The notes below the pieces were generated by a model. That model worked only from the letters and a program-made list of their open reading frames with translations, was not told the DNA's origin and did not search any database. 64,000 nt of DNA, taken from Sphingomonas taxi (lineage in GTDB: Bacteria; Pseudomonadota; Alphaproteobacteria; Sphingomonadales; Sphingomonadaceae). Position numbers and translations under genes: made by a program. Positions 25,674 to 35,052 of this stretch are shown here, one piece after another (position 1 is the first letter of the stretch; each line of letters opens with the position of its first letter). The DNA lies in contig QFMX01000007.1 in the NCBI GenBank assembly GCA_003240625.1, positions 112,309 through 176,308 on the forward strand, written 5' to 3'.

Positions 25674-27070
25674 GCCAGCGACTCCACCGCAGCGCGGAAC
25701 GCCGCCCCGCGCGCTTCGTAATCGCGAAACTGGTCGAAGCTAGCGCAAGCGGGGGATAACAACACCGTGTCGCCGGGCTTCGCGTTGGCGGCGGCGCTGC
25801 GGACGGCGGCGTCGAGCGTACCGACATTCTCGACGGGCATGGAATCTTTCAGGATTTCGGCGAACCTCGGCCCTGCCTCGCCGATCGTGTAGGCGCAGAC
25901 GACGTGACCGAAGGCTGGCTTGCAGGCGTCGAGGTCGTCACCCTTCGCGCGGCCACCGACGATCCAGTGGACGCGGTCGAACGCGGCCAGCGCTGGCGCG
26001 GTGCTTTCGGGATTAGTCGCCTTGCTGTCGTCCACATAGGCGACGCCGCCGTACGAGGCGATCTGCTGCATGCGGTGAGACAGGCCGGTGAAGCTGGTAA
26101 GGCCGCGATCGATATCGACCTCGCTCACGCCCAGCGCCTTCACGACCGCTATCGCGGCGAGTGCGTTCTGCGCGTTGTGCGGACCCTGAAGCGCGGGCCA
26201 ATTGCCCTGGAACAGGCACACGCCCGGCGCGATCTTCGTGAGATGCTCGCCCTTCGCCGACAGACTGCGCGCAATCTGCGCGGACGGCGCATCGCCGATC
26301 CCGATGACCGCGTCATGCTTGACCGCTTGCATCGCGAACAGCCGCGCCTTGGACGCCGCATAGCCTTCGAAGCCGTCATACCGGTCGAGATGGTCCGGCG
26401 TGATGTTGAGCAGCACCGCGACATCGCAATCGAGTGTCTGCGTCAGGTCGATCTGGTAGCTCGACAGTTCGAGCACGTAGACGCCGCCCTCGGGGAGCGG
26501 TTGCTGTTCGAGGATCGGCAGGCCGATGTTGCCGCCCATCAGCGTGGGGATGCCGGCGGTCTTGAGGATGTGGTGGACGAGCGCGGTGGTGGTCGACTTG
26601 CCGTTGGTGCCGGTGATGCCGACGACCTTGTGCGGGGGGAGGTCGGCGCGGGCGTGGGCGAAGAGTTCGATGTCGCCGATGACAGGCACGCCGGCCGCAC
26701 GCGCGGTTGCCGCGAGCGGATGCGTGTTCAGAGGCACTCCCGGCGACACGACGAGCGCGTCGAACCCCGATAGATCCTCCAACGGCGCGACGATCAAATC
26801 CTCCCCGGCACGGGGAGGGGGACCGCCGGCCGCAGGCTGGGGGTGGAGGGGGGTATCCCCAAGCGTAACGCCTGGAACAGCCCCCCCTCCACCAGCAGAG
26901 CTGGTCCCCCTCCCCGTACTGGGGAGGATTGCCCCACGCCGAGCCTCGTCCGAATCCCACGCGACCACGCTCGCGCCACCAGCAACCAACGCTCGCACAG
27001 TCGCAGCCCCCGACCGCGCCAGCCCCAGCAGCGCATAGCGTTTCCCGCGCCAGGCGTTTGCGACGATCAC
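25670..27070 (-). CDS. murD: UDP-N-acetylmuramoylalanine--D-glutamate ligase, with in-frame repeat insertion
   Basis: This 466-residue Mur ligase adds D-glutamate. The start is GTG at 27070, overlapping the mraY stop (GTGATC), giving MIVANAWRGKRYALLGLARS. The ATP loop GTNGKSTTTALV is at about residue 150, some 35-40 residues later than in E. coli MurD (about 112). The shift is explained by residues about 44-88, which are encoded by a palindromic element and read as a Pro, Gly and Ala rich loop within the N-terminal domain (STGRGTSSAGGGGAVPG and PQPAAGGPPPRAGED). Later motifs (LNITPDHLDRY, VDDSKATNPEST) are normal. Confidence 0.95.
   Translation of the reverse strand: MIVANAWRGKRYALLGLARSGAATVRALVAGGASVVAWDSDEARRGAILPSTGRGTSSAGGGGAVPGVTLGDTPLHPQPAAGGPPPRAGEDLIVAPLEDLSGFDALVVSPGVPLNTHPLAATARAAGVPVIGDIELFAHARADLPPHKVVGITGTNGKSTTTALVHHILKTAGIPTLMGGNIGLPILEQQPLPEGGVYVLELSSYQIDLTQTLDCDVAVLLNITPDHLDRYDGFEGYAASKARLFAMQAVKHDAVIGIGDAPSAQIARSLSAKGEHLTKIAPGVCLFQGNWPALQGPHNAQNALAAIAVVKALGVSEVDIDRGLTSFTGLSHRMQQIASYGGVAYVDDSKATNPESTAPALAAFDRVHWIVGGRAKGDDLDACKPAFGHVVCAYTIGEAGPRFAEILKDSMPVENVGTLDAAVRSAAANAKPGDTVLLSPACASFDQFRDYEARGAAFRAAVESLA
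26807..26940. repeat. Palindromic element, family G, inside murD
   Basis: The left arm is AATCCTCCCCGGCACGGGGA then GGGGGACC, the right arm GGTCCCCCTCCCCGTACTGG then GGAGGATT; in between, GGTGGAGGGGG and CCCCCCTCCACC also pair. It is translated in frame as MurD residues about 44-88. Its outer AATCCTCCCC and GGGGAGGATT ends resemble family B. Confidence 0.88.
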
Positions 27071-28137
27071 CGCAACTTCAACGTCGAGAGGCCGACCAGC
27101 GCCAGCACAAGCGCGATGATCCAGAAGCGGATCACGACGGTCGCCTCGGCCCAGCCGAGCTGCTCGAAATGGTGATGGATCGGCGCCATCCGGAACACGC
27201 GCTTGCCGGTTCGCTTGTAAAAGAACACCTGGATGATCACCGACAGCGCCTCGATCACGAACAGCCCGCCGATGATCCCCAGCACGATCTCGTGATGCGC
27301 GACGACCGCGATCGTCCCCAGCGCGCCGCCGAGCGCCAGGCTCCCGGTATCGCCCATGAACACCGCGGCGGGCGGCGCGTTGAACCACAGGAACGCGAGC
27401 CCTGCCCCGACGATCGCCCCGCAGAATATCGCCAGTTCACCTGCGCGGGGGACGTGCGGAATGCCGAGATAATCCGCGAACTTCACGTTCCCGACGAGAT
27501 ACACGATCACCATGAACGCGACGCTGGCGATGATCACCGGCATCGTCGCCAGCCCATCGAGCCCGTCGGTGAGGTTTACCGCGTTACCGAACGACACGAT
27601 CGTGAAAGCGGCAAAGACCGGGAAGAACCAGCCCAGGTCCAGATACATGCGCGACGTGAACGGCAGGTACAGATGCGGGCCGTTCTGCGACATGATGATC
27701 GTCGCGGCGATCCCGGCGATCGCGAACTCGAGCAGCAGCCGCGTCCGCCCGCTGATCCCCGCGGTGCTCGCCTTGCGCACCTTGTCATAGTCGTCGAGGA
27801 ACCCGATCGTCCCGAAACCAAGCGTTACGAACACGCACGCCCAGACATACGGGTTACTCAGGTCCATCCACAGGAAGATCGCGAGGCACATAGAGGTCAG
27901 GATCATCAGCCCGCCCATCGTCGGCGTGCCGCGCTTCGACAGGTGCGACTGCGGGCCGTCGGCGCGGATCGGCTGGCCCTTGCCCTGCCGCACGCGCAGC
28001 CAGCCGATGAACTTCGGCCCGATGATCAGGCCGATGATCAGCGCGGTCGCGACGGCACCGCCAGTCCGCACCGTCTGGTAACGGATGAGGTTCAGCAGGC
28101 CGGGAAACCCCAGATGCTCGGCGAGCCAGTACAACAT
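27067..28137 (-). CDS. mraY: Phospho-N-acetylmuramoyl-pentapeptide transferase
   Basis: This 356-residue polytopic enzyme makes lipid I on undecaprenyl phosphate. Ten membrane helices are predicted from hydrophobicity. The catalytic aspartates are in FLDDYDKVR and NLTDGLDGLA, and the cytoplasmic loop ends in the APIHHHFEQLGWAE motif. It starts immediately after the murF stop with no gap and overlaps murD by GTGA. Confidence 0.97.
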   Translation of the reverse strand: MLYWLAEHLGFPGLLNLIRYQTVRTGGAVATALIIGLIIGPKFIGWLRVRQGKGQPIRADGPQSHLSKRGTPTMGGLMILTSMCLAIFLWMDLSNPYVWACVFVTLGFGTIGFLDDYDKVRKASTAGISGRTRLLLEFAIAGIAATIIMSQNGPHLYLPFTSRMYLDLGWFFPVFAAFTIVSFGNAVNLTDGLDGLATMPVIIASVAFMVIVYLVGNVKFADYLGIPHVPRAGELAIFCGAIVGAGLAFLWFNAPPAAVFMGDTGSLALGGALGTIAVVAHHEIVLGIIGGLFVIEALSVIIQVFFYKRTGKRVFRMAPIHHHFEQLGWAEATVVIRFWIIALVLALVGLSTLKLR

Positions 28138-29529
28138 TCAGATAATCCCGCCTTTGAGGCCAGCTTGAAGACCAGCCACGACGCGGGCGAGGCCCACCCC
28201 GTTCGATCCCTTGACGAGCACGACATCGCCCGGCGCCAGGATCGTCCGTAACGACGCGAGCGCGGCCGCAGCGTCGCCCACATGGACGGTTTCGACTTGT
28301 CCCTCAAGCACCTGCGCGAGCGGCGCCATCGCTTCACCGACCAGCAGCGCCATTTCGACGCGCGCGGCGAGGATCGGCCCGGCGAGGCCGGCATGATAGT
28401 CGGCCGAACCCTCGCCCAGCTCGCGCATCTCGCCGAGCACTACGATGTGCCGGCCCGGCTCGTGGCTCAGGACGCTCAGCGTCGCGCGCATCGAGGCTGG
28501 GTTGGCATTGTAGCTCTCGTCGATCACCAGCGTCTGACCTTCGCCAACGGTGACCAGCGACCGCGCGCCACGGCCTTGCAGCCCGCCGAATTCGGCCAGC
28601 GCGAGGCCGGCGAGTCCGAGATCGCTCCCGGCTGCCTGCACGCATGCCAGCACGCCGAGCGCGTTCGACACCCAGTGCGCGCCCGGCTGCGCGATCGTGA
28701 AGCTCAGCTCATGCTCGGCCCCCTGCCCCATCCGCGCAGTGACGAACGTCCCGCCGGTCGGCAGCCGCATCGCCTCGATCGCCCGGACGTCGGCGCCTTT
28801 TTCGCTGCCGAACGTGACGATCTGCGCGGCATGCGGCGCGGCATGTCCGAGCAGTCGATCGCGGTGCGGGCTATCATAAGGCACGATCGCCGTTCCGCCC
28901 GGCTCCAACCCGGCAAAAATCTCCCCCTTCGCATCCGCAATCGCGCTTTCGTCGGGGAAGAACGCGGTATGCGCAGGCGCGATCGCGGTGATCATCGCGA
29001 TGTGCGGGCGGACCAGCTCGGTCAGCTCGGCGAGTTCGCCGGCGTGGTTCATCCCCATCTCGAACACGCCGAACTTCGCGTCGCGCGGCATCCGCGCGAG
29101 GCTCAGCGGTACGCCGGTGTGATTGTTGTAGCTCTTGACCGAGCGGTGCACCTCGCCGGGGGCCGCGCGGTCGAGACACGCGAAGAGCGCCTCCTTCGCG
29201 CTGGTCTTGCCGACGGAGCCGGTGACGCCGATGATCTTGGCAGTGGAGCGTGCGCGGCTGGCGGCGCCAAGCGCGTTCAATGCGGCAAAACTATCCGCGA
29301 CGAAGACGTGCGGGTGGTCGCAGGGTTCGGAGACGATCGCCCCCGCCGCACCTTGGGCGAAGGCCTGGTCGAGGAAGAGGTGGCCGTCGCTAGCCTCGCC
29401 CCTCATCGCCACGAACAGGTCGCCAGGACCAACCTCCCGCGAATCGAACGCCACGCCGCTGACGGAAAAATCACCCGACGCCACGCCCCCAGTAGCGGCT
29501 GCGATCTCGGCGGAGGTCCAGAGACTCAC
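28138..29529 (-). CDS. murF: UDP-N-acetylmuramoyl-tripeptide--D-alanyl-D-alanine ligase
   Basis: This 463-residue Mur ligase joins D-Ala-D-Ala to the tripeptide precursor. Starting at GTG 29529 gives MSLWTSAEIAAATGGVASGD, which aligns with usual MurF starts; the ATP loop GVTGSVGKTSAKEAL is at about residues 99-113, and MGMNHAGELAEL and ESYNANPASMR follow. The G-rich run just before this GTG, part of a family C element, can serve as the ribosome binding site. A GTG at 29667 that overlaps the murE stop would add 46 mostly repeat-encoded residues; I think it less likely, but it cannot be excluded. Confidence 0.94.
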   Translation of the reverse strand: MSLWTSAEIAAATGGVASGDFSVSGVAFDSREVGPGDLFVAMRGEASDGHLFLDQAFAQGAAGAIVSEPCDHPHVFVADSFAALNALGAASRARSTAKIIGVTGSVGKTSAKEALFACLDRAAPGEVHRSVKSYNNHTGVPLSLARMPRDAKFGVFEMGMNHAGELAELTELVRPHIAMITAIAPAHTAFFPDESAIADAKGEIFAGLEPGGTAIVPYDSPHRDRLLGHAAPHAAQIVTFGSEKGADVRAIEAMRLPTGGTFVTARMGQGAEHELSFTIAQPGAHWVSNALGVLACVQAAGSDLGLAGLALAEFGGLQGRGARSLVTVGEGQTLVIDESYNANPASMRATLSVLSHEPGRHIVVLGEMRELGEGSADYHAGLAGPILAARVEMALLVGEAMAPLAQVLEGQVETVHVGDAAAALASLRTILAPGDVVLVKGSNGVGLARVVAGLQAGLKGGII

Positions 29530-29530
29530 T

Positions 29531-29638
29531 TCCCCCCTCCCGCTTGCGGGAGGGGTCGGGGGAGGGGCTGACCAAACAGGCCGGACGCCAGTACGTACGT
29601 CGTGCCCTCCCCTAGCCCCTCCCGCAGGCGGGAGGGGA
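29531..29638. repeat. Palindromic element, family C, at the murF start
   Basis: The left arm is TCCCCCCTCCCGCTTGCGGG then AGGGGTCGGGGGAGGGG, the right arm CCCTCCCCTAGCCCCTCCCG then CAGGCGGGAGGGGA. It lies between the murE stop (29657) and the preferred murF GTG (29529), two bases from that GTG. Confidence 0.9.
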
Positions 29639-29656
29639 ATGAAGACGTCGCCCCCC

Positions 29657-31072
29657 TCACGCAGCACACTCCCGCGCGACGGTCACATCATCGAACGGCA
29701 AGACGAGGTCGCCGACGATCTGTCCCTGCTCATGTCCCTTGCCGGCGATCAGCACGATATCCTCTGGCCCGGCCTCGCGCACCGCAGCCGAAATCGCCGC
29801 ACGCCGGTCGCCGATTTCCTCGGCCCCGCGGGCGCCCTTCAGGACATCGCAGCGGATCGCTCGCGCATCCTCAGTTCGGGGATTGTCGTCGGTGACGATC
29901 ACCCGGTCGGCGTGCTGCACCGCGACCTGCCCCATAGTCTCGCGCTTGCCGGTATCGCGGTCTCCGCCCGCCCCGAACACCACGATCAGTTTGCCGCCTG
30001 CATGGGGTTTGAGCGCCGCGATCGCCGCCTCTAGCGCGTCAGGCGTATGCGCGTAATCGACGTAAACCGGCGCACCCGACTTCGCGATCACCGCACGCTC
30101 CAGCCGCCCGCGCACCGGCTGCAACCGCGCAAGGTTTGCGATCGTCGCGGCCACGTCGCCGCCGGTGGCGATCACCAGTCCAGCCGAGACCAGAGCGTTC
30201 GCCGCTTGGTATGCGCCGATCAGCGGCAGCGTCACCTTGTACGGCCGGCCCTCGGCCTCGATCGTCAGCCCCTGCCCCAGCAGCGTCGGATCGCGTCCCA
30301 CCAGCCGCAAAGTCTCGCCCTGCGTCCCGACCGTCACCAGCCGATTGCCACGCTCCCGCGCCAGATCGATCACCCGTGCCGACTGGGGATCGTCCGCCCA
30401 GACCACTGCAGTACCGTCGGTCGACAGCACCTCGGAAAACAGTCGGATCTTGGCGGTGAAATACGCGGCCATGTCGCCGTGATAGTCGAGGTGGTCTCGG
30501 CTGAGGTTCGTGAAAGCCGCGGCGGTAACCTTCAGCCCCTCGGTCCGGTACTGCGTCAGCCCATGGCTCGACGCCTCGAACGCCAGATGCGTGACGCCCT
30601 CACGCGCGAGCCCCGCCACGTTCGACAGGAACGTCACCACGTCCGGCGTCGTCAGCCCGGTCGTCACCCGCTCGTCCGCCGTCGTAACCCCGAGCGTCCC
30701 GATCGAGGCGGCATGGAAGCCCGCCATCCGCCACAACTGCCGGGTCATCTCGACGCACGACGTCTTCCCGTTCGTGCCGGTAATCGCCACCGACGTCTCG
30801 GGAAACGGCGCGAAGAACTTCGCCGCCAGTTGCGCAAACCGTTCGCGGGGGTTTTCGTCGGCGATGTAGGTAGCGCCCTCGACCGTCAGCCCCGGCCGCG
30901 CAACTACCGCGATCGCGCCCGAGCGGATCGCGTCCTGGATAAAATCCTCGCCATTCACGCGTGCGCCTTCGAACGCGCCGAACACGGTGCCCGGCGCGAC
31001 CTTGCGGTGATCGATCGCGAACCCCGTCACCTGCGCCTCTTCCGTCCCGTCGGTCAGCGCTGCGAGTTTCAT
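29657..31072 (-). CDS. murE: UDP-N-acetylmuramoyl-tripeptide synthetase MurE
   Basis: This 471-residue Mur ligase adds the third stem amino acid, usually meso-diaminopimelate in this group. It starts MKLAALTDGTEEAQVTGFAI at 31072, ten bases after the ftsI stop; a longer frame upstream lies inside ftsI and is not used. The ATP loop GTNGKTSCVEM is at about residues 98-108. The substrate-selecting DNPR motif is seen as TDDNPRTED near the C-terminus, which fits diaminopimelate as substrate (family knowledge). Confidence 0.96.
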   Translation of the reverse strand: MKLAALTDGTEEAQVTGFAIDHRKVAPGTVFGAFEGARVNGEDFIQDAIRSGAIAVVARPGLTVEGATYIADENPRERFAQLAAKFFAPFPETSVAITGTNGKTSCVEMTRQLWRMAGFHAASIGTLGVTTADERVTTGLTTPDVVTFLSNVAGLAREGVTHLAFEASSHGLTQYRTEGLKVTAAAFTNLSRDHLDYHGDMAAYFTAKIRLFSEVLSTDGTAVVWADDPQSARVIDLARERGNRLVTVGTQGETLRLVGRDPTLLGQGLTIEAEGRPYKVTLPLIGAYQAANALVSAGLVIATGGDVAATIANLARLQPVRGRLERAVIAKSGAPVYVDYAHTPDALEAAIAALKPHAGGKLIVVFGAGGDRDTGKRETMGQVAVQHADRVIVTDDNPRTEDARAIRCDVLKGARGAEEIGDRRAAISAAVREAGPEDIVLIAGKGHEQGQIVGDLVLPFDDVTVARECAA

Positions 31073-31082
31073 GCAATAGTCC

Positions 31083-32801
31083 TCATTGCCCGGTCGGCTG
31101 CGTACGCGACGGGTCCTGCCACAAAGTCGGCACGATGTCAGACACGTCGATATCGCGGTGCGCATCGGGCACCACGCCCAGGATCGCCCCGACCCGCGAG
31201 ATCGTCCGCCCCACGACGGGCGCGGTATTCCACGCCGCCGTCTTCCACCCGAAGGTCTCCTTGGTGCCGAGCGGCGAATCGAGCATCGCCAGCACGACAT
31301 AGCGCGGCGCATCCATCGGGAATGCCGCGGCAAACGTCGCCACGTTGCGCGAATGATCGTAGCCACCCGACACCGCGGCCTCGGCCGTCCCGGTCTTGCC
31401 GCCGACGCGGTAGCCCGGCGCATCGCCCTTGCGACCCGTGCCACGCTGCACGATCAGCCGCAGCATCTGCCGCATCCGCGCGCTGGTCTGCTCGCTGATG
31501 ACGCGACGCCCGACCGGCGCATGACCCGGCGCGACCTTCAGCAACGTCGCCGGCCGCCAGATTCCGCCATTGACCAGCGCCGCATACGCGCTCGCCAGAT
31601 GCAGCGGAGTCACTGCGATGCCGTGGCCGTACGCCGTGGTCATCGTCGTCGTCCGCGCCCAGTATTTCGGCCACAACGGCCGGCCCTTCTCGCGCAGTTC
31701 GATGTCGGGCTTGGTATCGAAGCCCAGCTTCTTGAACATCGCCTGCATCTTCGCGGGACCGACCTCGTCGGCAACCCGCGCGGTGGCGATGTTCGACGAA
31801 TAGATCAGCGTCTCGGCCATGTTCAGCCAGCGCTTCGGATCGCCGCGCTCGTCGTGAATCGTGAAACGCCCGACCTGGAGCGGATGCGTCGCATCGAAAC
31901 GCCGGGCGAACGACGTCACCACGCCGGTATCCATCGCCGTCGCCATCGTGATCGGCTTGAAGGTCGACCCCAACTCAAACACGCTCTGCGTCGTGATGTT
32001 GCGGAGCTCTTCGCTGCCCGACATGCCGACGCGATTGGGATTGAAGGTCGGCAACGAGACCATCGCGATCACCTCGCCGGTCGCCACGTCGAGGACGATG
32101 CCGCCCGCGCCGCGTGCCGAAAAATTCGTCATCGCGCGGCCGAGCTCGCTCTCCATCGCCGCCTGGACGCGGTTGTCGAGCGACAGCGCGACCGGCGTGC
32201 CGTTGAGCGCAGGGTTCGTCAGCCGCTCGTCGAGCACGCGCTCCATCCCGCTCATGCCGTGGCCCGCGGTCGACAGGAAGCCGAGCGCATGCGCCGCCAT
32301 CGTCGATTGCGGATACAGGCGCTGCGTATCGCGGTCGAACACGATCGCAGGCTCGCCGATCGCATTGACCTGCTCGACCAGCGCCGGCGACGCACGCCGC
32401 TGGAGATAGATGAAGTTCTTTCGCGACGTCAGCAGCGCATAATAATGCGCCTGGTCGCCGGCCTCGGGCATCAGCGCCGCGAGCTTGCTGGCGATCTCGG
32501 TCGGATCGCCGATCAGCTTCTTCGGGTGAACCGCGATCGTCCACGCATCGATCGTCCGCGCCAGCGGCGAGCCGTTGCGATCGACGATATCGCCGCGCGC
32601 CGCGATCGCCACCGAACGCGCCTGCGGATCGGCAAGCGACGCCTGCACCGCCAGCATCCCAAGCCGTCCAACCACCACCAGCACCGCTGCGCCGAACAGG
32701 AACATCAGCATCATCAGGCGCGTGTGCGCCGTCGCCACCAGGGCGTGACGCTGGTTGGCGCTACGCTGTTGCGAGACAGGCCGGGCGACCAAGGCGGTCA
32801 C
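31083..32801 (-). CDS. ftsI: Penicillin-binding protein 3 / FtsI
   Basis: This 572-residue septal transpeptidase starts with GTG at 32801 and overlaps the ftsL stop. It has one membrane helix at about residues 30-52 (LMMLMFLFGAAVLVVVGRL), a pedestal domain, and the catalytic domain with SxxK as STFK at about 278-281, SxN as SSN, and KTG in VGGKTGTAEA at about 463. These three motifs are intact. It acts with FtsW. Confidence 0.97.
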   Translation of the reverse strand: MTALVARPVSQQRSANQRHALVATAHTRLMMLMFLFGAAVLVVVGRLGMLAVQASLADPQARSVAIAARGDIVDRNGSPLARTIDAWTIAVHPKKLIGDPTEIASKLAALMPEAGDQAHYYALLTSRKNFIYLQRRASPALVEQVNAIGEPAIVFDRDTQRLYPQSTMAAHALGFLSTAGHGMSGMERVLDERLTNPALNGTPVALSLDNRVQAAMESELGRAMTNFSARGAGGIVLDVATGEVIAMVSLPTFNPNRVGMSGSEELRNITTQSVFELGSTFKPITMATAMDTGVVTSFARRFDATHPLQVGRFTIHDERGDPKRWLNMAETLIYSSNIATARVADEVGPAKMQAMFKKLGFDTKPDIELREKGRPLWPKYWARTTTMTTAYGHGIAVTPLHLASAYAALVNGGIWRPATLLKVAPGHAPVGRRVISEQTSARMRQMLRLIVQRGTGRKGDAPGYRVGGKTGTAEAAVSGGYDHSRNVATFAAAFPMDAPRYVVLAMLDSPLGTKETFGWKTAAWNTAPVVGRTISRVGAILGVVPDAHRDIDVSDIVPTLWQDPSRTQPTGQ

Positions 32802-33496
32802 CGCCGCTTACGGCTCTCGGAGCGGGCCCCGCTCATGATGTCACCCAGCGTCGTATCGGACAGCAGCTTGCGGTCGAGCATCGCGACCGCCTGCGGACGG
32901 ACCTTGGCGACGGCGGCGAGGCGCTCGGTCTTGGCGGCGCGGACGAGCGCGGCCTCGGCGGAGCGCGGCGTCGACACCGACGCGCGGATCACGACCGGCT
33001 TGAGCGCGGTCTTCGACGCCGCCTGGATCGCGACGTTCATCGCGCGCGGTGCGCTGACCTGTGCCATCTGAATTGGAGCAACGGGGGCAAGCTTCACGAC
33101 TGGCGGAGCAGCGGTAACCGGGACGGTCGACGTGGAAACGACGGACCCCGCCCCCGACGGCACGAGCAGCGCGGCGGTCTGGACCCCGTCCGCGCGCAGG
33201 CTGTTGACGTCGAGCGCCGCGAGCGCGGCCTCGCTCACGACGAACTGGCCGGCGGTCGGCGCCGACAGCGCCAGCGTATCGCCGTTCCAGCGCTCGAGCT
33301 GCGCCAGATTGCCGCGCGTGTCGAACTCGGTCTCGAGCGCACGGATGTCGCGCTGGGCGACGCGGATCTGACCATTGACCGCCTCCAGCTTCTTGCGCTC
33401 GGCGGCGACCTGCAGCGACACGAGGTAGAAACCGAGCACGACGGCCACGCAGCCCCCGAACCAGCCCACACCCTTCATCCGATACGCCGCCGTCAT
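32798..33496 (-). CDS. ftsL: FtsL-like division protein
   Basis: This 232-residue protein occupies the ftsL slot between rsmH and ftsI. It has a short cytoplasmic start, one membrane helix (about residues 11-29), then a coiled-coil-like segment (ERKKLEAVNGQIRVAQRDIRA, shortened here to about residues 33-55). The C-terminal two thirds is a Val, Ala and Pro rich extension not found in the E. coli protein (121 residues) but usual in sphingomonads (recollection, not checked). Sequence similarity to FtsL is low across bacteria; the call rests on topology and position. It overlaps both neighbours by 4 nt. Confidence 0.82.
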   Translation of the reverse strand: MTAAYRMKGVGWFGGCVAVVLGFYLVSLQVAAERKKLEAVNGQIRVAQRDIRALETEFDTRGNLAQLERWNGDTLALSAPTAGQFVVSEAALAALDVNSLRADGVQTAALLVPSGAGSVVSTSTVPVTAAPPVVKLAPVAPIQMAQVSAPRAMNVAIQAASKTALKPVVIRASVSTPRSAEAALVRAAKTERLAAVAKVRPQAVAMLDRKLLSDTTLGDIMSGARSESRKRR

Positions 33497-34443
33497 GTCG
33501 TCACCTCTTCCGTCCAGGGTTGCGCGGAGGTCCGCCGCGCCGTCCGTAATGTCGCCGAGCGCGCACGCGGGTTGCGTGCGATCTCGGCCTCGCCGGCGCG
33601 AACACCGCGGCCGACATGAGAAAAACTAGGTTCCGCAACGGCTTTCACCTGCGGAAGATGACGGGACCCTGAAGGCGACCCGCCGGAACGGGTGCGCAGG
33701 AAGCGCTTCACCATCCGGTCCTCGAGGCTGTGGAAGGTCACGATCGCAAGGCGACCGCCCGGCTTCAGCACGCGCTCGGCTGCCAGCAACCCGTCCGCCA
33801 GTTCACCCAGCTCGCGGTTCACATGGATGCGGATCGCCTGGAACGCCCGCGTCGCGGGGTCCTTCTTGTCGTGCGCCTTGTAGCCAAGCGCGCGGCGGAC
33901 GATGTGCGCCAGCTCGCCGGTCCGGGTCAGCGGGCGCGCCGCGACGATCGCGCGCGCGACGCGGCGCGACTTGGGTTCGTCGCCATATTGATAGAGCACG
34001 TCGGCGATCTCGTTCTCGTCCGCCTCGTTGACGAAGTCCGCCGCCGACATGCCGGCCTGCGCCATCCGCATGTCGAGCGGGCCATCCGACTGGAACGAGA
34101 AGCCACGCTCGGCCTGGTCGAGCTGCATCGACGACACGCCGATATCGAGCGTCACGCCGTCGACCGGCGCAAGGCCGCGCGCTTCGAGTTCGGACGCCAT
34201 CGCCGAGAAGTCCGCGGCGATCAGCGTCAGGCCCTCTTCGGCCTCCTCGATCGAGCGGCCGGCGGCAATCGCATCGGGATCGCGGTCGAACGCAATCACG
34301 CGGGCGCCCGACTTGAGCAACGCCAGCGTATAGCCGCCCGCACCGAACGTGCCGTCGACCATCGTCTCGCCGGGCTCAGGGGAAAGCGCGGCCAGGACTT
34401 CGTCGAGCAATACCGGGATATGCGGAGCTTCGGGCGTGCTCAC
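33493..34443 (-). CDS. rsmH: 16S rRNA m4C1402 methyltransferase RsmH (MraW)
   Basis: This 316-residue SAM-dependent methyltransferase acts on C1402 of 16S rRNA. It starts with GTG at 34443 (MSTPEAPHIPVLLDEVLAAL), overlapping the mraZ stop. The SAM loop is DGTFGAGGYTLALL, followed by the helical insertion domain and the late motif GGRLAIVTFHSLEDRMVK. The tail contains PRARSATLRTA, the conserved C-terminal signature. Confidence 0.97.
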   Translation of the reverse strand: MSTPEAPHIPVLLDEVLAALSPEPGETMVDGTFGAGGYTLALLKSGARVIAFDRDPDAIAAGRSIEEAEEGLTLIAADFSAMASELEARGLAPVDGVTLDIGVSSMQLDQAERGFSFQSDGPLDMRMAQAGMSAADFVNEADENEIADVLYQYGDEPKSRRVARAIVAARPLTRTGELAHIVRRALGYKAHDKKDPATRAFQAIRIHVNRELGELADGLLAAERVLKPGGRLAIVTFHSLEDRMVKRFLRTRSGGSPSGSRHLPQVKAVAEPSFSHVGRGVRAGEAEIARNPRARSATLRTARRTSAQPWTEEVTT

Positions 34444-34967
34444 AGCGCAACCCCCTTCTCGGCCATGTAGAAGCGCGCCATCTCCTTGACGACGGGGGGC
34501 ATGCCGTCGGTGGCGATCAGCGTCGCGGGGTCCCAGATCTCGATATAATCGAGCACGCCGTAAAAGAACGCATGGCCCTTGATCCCCGCATAGAAGCGCG
34601 GGAACGCCGGCATGATGAAGCGCCCGGAGCCGTCGAACGGCACCGCTTCGCCCGACGCGGCGGCGCGCTTGATGTTGTAGTCGTATTCGCCGTTCTCGGA
34701 CGTGTTCTCGGATTCGCGGCGATCGAGTCGATCGGCGAGGATGTCGACGTAACCGGGATCATACGCGACCAGGCAGCGATTCTTCTGATGCGCGCCGATG
34801 ATGATGGTCCCGCCGTCCTTGCCGTTCGCCTTGGGCGCATTTGCGGAGAGGGTGGTGCGGAGTGCCGAAGGGATGGCTACCCGGCCCTTGTCGTCGACAA
34901 GGCCGATACCGTCTCCTTGATAGCGACCACGAACCGACACGCCAAAACCCTTCGAAATGGCGCACAC
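34440..34967 (-). CDS. mraZ: Transcriptional regulator MraZ
   Basis: MraZ is a double SpoVT/AbrB-like DNA-binding protein that represses the dcw cluster in enterobacteria. The GLVDDKGRVAIPSALR motif and a second copy-like GRFIMPAFPRFYAG are visible. Two starts are possible: GTG at 34967 (175 residues) with no clear ribosome binding site, or GTG at 34940 (about 166 residues) with GAAGGG nine bases upstream; I favour the second. It is the first gene of the cluster, with a candidate operator upstream. Confidence 0.93.
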   Translation of the reverse strand: MCAISKGFGVSVRGRYQGDGIGLVDDKGRVAIPSALRTTLSANAPKANGKDGGTIIIGAHQKNRCLVAYDPGYVDILADRLDRRESENTSENGEYDYNIKRAAASGEAVPFDGSGRFIMPAFPRFYAGIKGHAFFYGVLDYIEIWDPATLIATDGMPPVVKEMARFYMAEKGVAL

Positions 34968-35052
34968 GTTTCACCATCCCGGAAAGCGACCATCGTCGCG
35001 CTCCGGCCGCGCTTTAAAGCTAACGGTGAACGTGCCCCTATTAACCTCCATC

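Noticed and set aside
28282..29571. A 429-codon open frame antisense to murF
   Set aside because: It covers a clear Mur ligase in the other strand and shows no motif of its own.
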